A stretch of 64,000 nt of DNA, taken from positions 85,049,844 to 85,113,843 of the forward strand of contig CM042152.1 of the NCBI GenBank assembly GCA_023376005.1. Direction: 5' to 3'. The translations under genes were made by a program, and so were the position numbers. The notes under the pieces were generated by a model. The model was not told where the DNA came from and made no database searches. It was given only the letters and a program-made list of their open reading frames with translations. This stretch comes from Doryteuthis pealeii (taxonomy: Eukaryota > Mollusca > Cephalopoda > Myopsida > Loliginidae). Positions 52,701 to 56,654 of this stretch are shown one piece after another (position 1 is the first letter of the stretch; the number at the start of each line of letters is the position of its first letter).

Positions 52701-55700
52701 CATCCACATACCCTCCACGCAGCCAAGTGGGATATTCTTCCACCCTCCCCTTCAATATACTAACAAATGATGTGTATTATGTATTATATTGACTAGCAAG
52801 AATATCCGCCCTACAGGCATAAGTTTTAATGAAATATATTAAATTAGAAAGACTAACAACATTAGATAAGAACGCATTTAAAAAGATTACATTTATTTTA
52901 ATTATATCTTCATTGGTTTCCATATAAAATCATTCATAGGATTTATTGTAATACATTTGAGAATAAAACAATAATATCAGGGATCAATAAAACAAAACAA
53001 TTATTTATCAAACCCGGTTTTGTTAAAACCAGTATGCAAATTAACCACACCATATATTATGTAAACCATTTATTTCTTAGTGATATATAAGACATTTAAT
53101 TTATAAAGACACTTAAATGAATTAAAGATTCAAATCTCTTGTACTGCTTTAACAGCAGGATTTATTTTTTCTGGTTGTGATAATTTAGATTTTGATTTAA
53201 AAATAGATTTAAAAAAAAAGAAACTCATCAAAGGTGCAGGTATAGTACATGGAATAATGTACAAATATCAGGAAAATGAAAAATGTAGAGGAGTGTTCAT
53301 GTCTGAAGTCACCCTGACACAACACCATGAAGCTAAGAGGTCCAGAAGAAAGCAGCGGCAACAAAGCACCGACACATCAACATCTTCAGGGACAGCCTTC
53401 ACATGTGACATCTGTGGTCAAGAATGTTTTTTGAACATTGGACTTCAGTCACAGGAGGTGCTGTAACTTCAGGGGCACAAAACTTTATTATATTCTTCCG
53501 AGACTGAAATGCCAATAATATGCCGTTTTAACGGCAATCAACCTCATTTAATACTGACAAAGTTTTGAAATAAATTCATTCTTAATGGATACTCAATTTT
53601 TTTATAAACACATTTTACTATTTAACCCATAGCTGGGACCCTAACAGTTACTACCACTCCAGGTCATAGTGGACCAGTGAGCAATGGTGATAAAGGGGTG
53701 TTCCATATTCCCCAGGAACCTCACCTTCAGATTCACAAGACATGAAGATGTCCCTTCTTGAACAGACTTCCCAAATGGTTCACTATCAACTGCCCAAGCC
53801 TCCGACACACTCATTTTATAGGCTACGGCGAGGCGACCGTTAATCTGCAAAGTTTCAGATTTGCATCAGCGCAGCAGCATGCTTCCAAACTGCTCCACAA
53901 CATGCGCATGCAAATCGTGGACGCTTTTGTGCGTGATGTCACGTATCTGCTCACGACAATCACAGAAACAGCACTGTTTGATTCATAGGCATCTATTACA
54001 TATGAATATATTATCTCCAGCACTAAAATTCATTTTCAATGATAATGTAGAATGATGAATCAAGTTTGCAGATAAACTTTCTGACAATAAATGGAGAACA
54101 AATCTAACACACTTGTATATTTTTCTTTTCAGGATTCATTGCAGTCAAAATATTTCAAAACAATCTAGATACCATTTGACAAATTTTCTGAAACATTTTG
54201 GCCAAGAAACTAAGGTTTTTTTTTTTTTTATTCCATAAATAATATAAGGATAAATTGAAAAGAAAACTTTATCTTTTTTTTTCTTTCTTTTTTTTCCTGA
54301 AAGGTTGTGTTCCGACTGCTGTTGCTTGAGAGCTTTGATATGGATCTTTTAGAAACAGCCAGCACCACTTTATTCTGCCTTATCTGCTGTCATCAGGTAA
54401 ATATTTATTTTCTTTCTTCTTATGGTACTTAAGTTTGAATTGTTAAATTTTTACCTTCCATCATGTTGTATTTTAACAATTTGTATTATTTGGACTACTT
54501 TCCTCATCTTTGTTATCTACACAACGTTTCGGCTGATGTGCCTTCCAGCCTTATTCTGGTATTTCTTGTCGAACTTAGATTACGACATGAAGGTTCCAGA
54601 ATCCGACAAGAAATACCGAAGAAGGCTGGAGGGCACATCCGCTGAAACGTTGTGTAGATAAAAATAAAGATGAGGACAATAGTCGAATAATACAAATTAT
54701 CATCTGGGAATTGATGGTAGGTGTTGTTTCACCTCAACAAAACAATCTCCTAGTCTAGCCCTAACAAAAAGGGGACAGACTCCCTCTCTGTTTGGCTGAT
54801 ACCAACAATAGGCCACTCTGCAGACTTTAGATTAAAGTTTTCTCACCTATAAGTAAATTTTTTTAGGTAGCAGATATTACGATTAAATTACCTTTTCCTC
54901 TGCCATAATGATTTATCGAACTATAATAAAAAACTTACTAGCAGAATAAAAAAACGCCCCCCAGGCGATGTAAAAATACATTTTTGAAAGATATTGCTTG
55001 AGGAAGTGGAAGTTAAAAATTAAATGTCGAAGAGTTTGAACCATAAATCATGAAATCAAATTTATTAAAGGAGTAAAAAAAAAAAAAAAACAATTTGAAA
55101 TCGAAACTAAGTTCTATAACAAACATTGACTTTAATTTGTGAGCATGTGATAAATACATACAAGACAGGAATACATATACTCATAACAAAAGTACAGTAA
55201 TGCATAGTGAACAGATACCTAAACATATATAAAGAATGTAGGACTTATGTCCTAAGGAAGTGATACTGTTTCTGGAGGAATATCACTTACTGATAGTTGG
55301 TTGGGGGGGTAAAGCCCCAAGCACCTAAACCATGTGAAAGCGTTGCTGGCCAGAGAGAGAGTAGAATTTCCCAGGTAACTACTTAAATACTCTAACCCTC
55401 TACTGGCGAAAACCTTTCAGCAAGGGATAACTCTTCTAGACCCCACATTGACCCAAACAGGGGCAGACAATCGCTACAAACTTATTTATAAAAAATCCAT
55501 AAATTTAGAAGTATTTATTTACCTCGCATCCCACTTATGTGGGTATGACACAGTCGTTTAATGTGGGACCACTCATGAACCAAAGCTCATGGGATAGCAG
55601 GCACAAAAAATGCATAGGTCATATTAGCATTCCCCCTCAAGGAGGGCGCCTCAGGCACTGGGCAATAAACCCAGCTCTGCCCTTTAAATCAAAGGGGAAG

Positions 55701-56615
55701 GTGTTGCCTGGGGAGATAGCCCTCTGGGATCACGCCGTTAATTACTTTACCGGTCCAGAGGCTGAAGCCATTGGACACCTGCTCTGGGGGCCGGTTAAGT
55801 AGAAACAAGAAATCACATTTTAGTTCAGATTTTATTTATCTATTTACCATGAAGATAAATTGTTTGATTAAACCAATTTCTCTTTTCTCTAATTATACAT
55901 CAATCAATTTCTCTTGAATATGAGCAGTGTGGAGAAATTGTTTTCAGAGTTCTAATTATGACACAATGTAACATTTAAAATGCTTATCTTTCTACAATCC
56001 CAAAGGTAAGGTCTCCAAAATATTTAGAAATCAAAGAAACTAGCTGATACCGAATATTCTGTACTGTTAGACTGGGTAACTTGACGGATTGTTTAACCAA
56101 GACAGTCTACAAAAACAGGAAAAAACCGAAAGACGATGGAATGAATTAGAACGATAAATATATGTATTGATGAACACAAATGAACAAGTTTACAAAATAA
56201 TACAAAGGAAAAAGTTCAAATTTCTTAACAGACCATAAATAAGAGGAGGTAAAAAAATGTTTAGCTATGAAGAGATTGGAGATTGTCTTTACTCGGAGTT
56301 GCGTCTTTTCTATGTGCCCCTTGAAGATATTTTCAATTGATCCAAAGACGCAGCAAAGGGACATAGGGTTAATGCGACTTGTGTGCGTGTACAGCCACTT
56401 GTCCGACCCAATTACACAGGTCACAGGAACAAGTCAGTTACCAACAGCAACAACAGAAAAAGGGTTTACATTGTGTAAATGTGTAGGTATGTATTAATGT
56501 ATGGATGTGAATGGTAGTGGCAAAACACCGACAATATGTCACTCCACCTATTTTACTGTAACTTATTTTTAAAAATTTAACTTAAAATTAGGAAATGTAT
56601 TTTTAGTTTAATACT

Positions 56616-56654
<39 letters not shown>

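Noticed and set aside
53641..54055. Overlapping frames of 64-76 codons on both strands
   Set aside because: Partly Retroposon-C, partly sequence with no domain. The mutually overlapping frames argue against a real exon.
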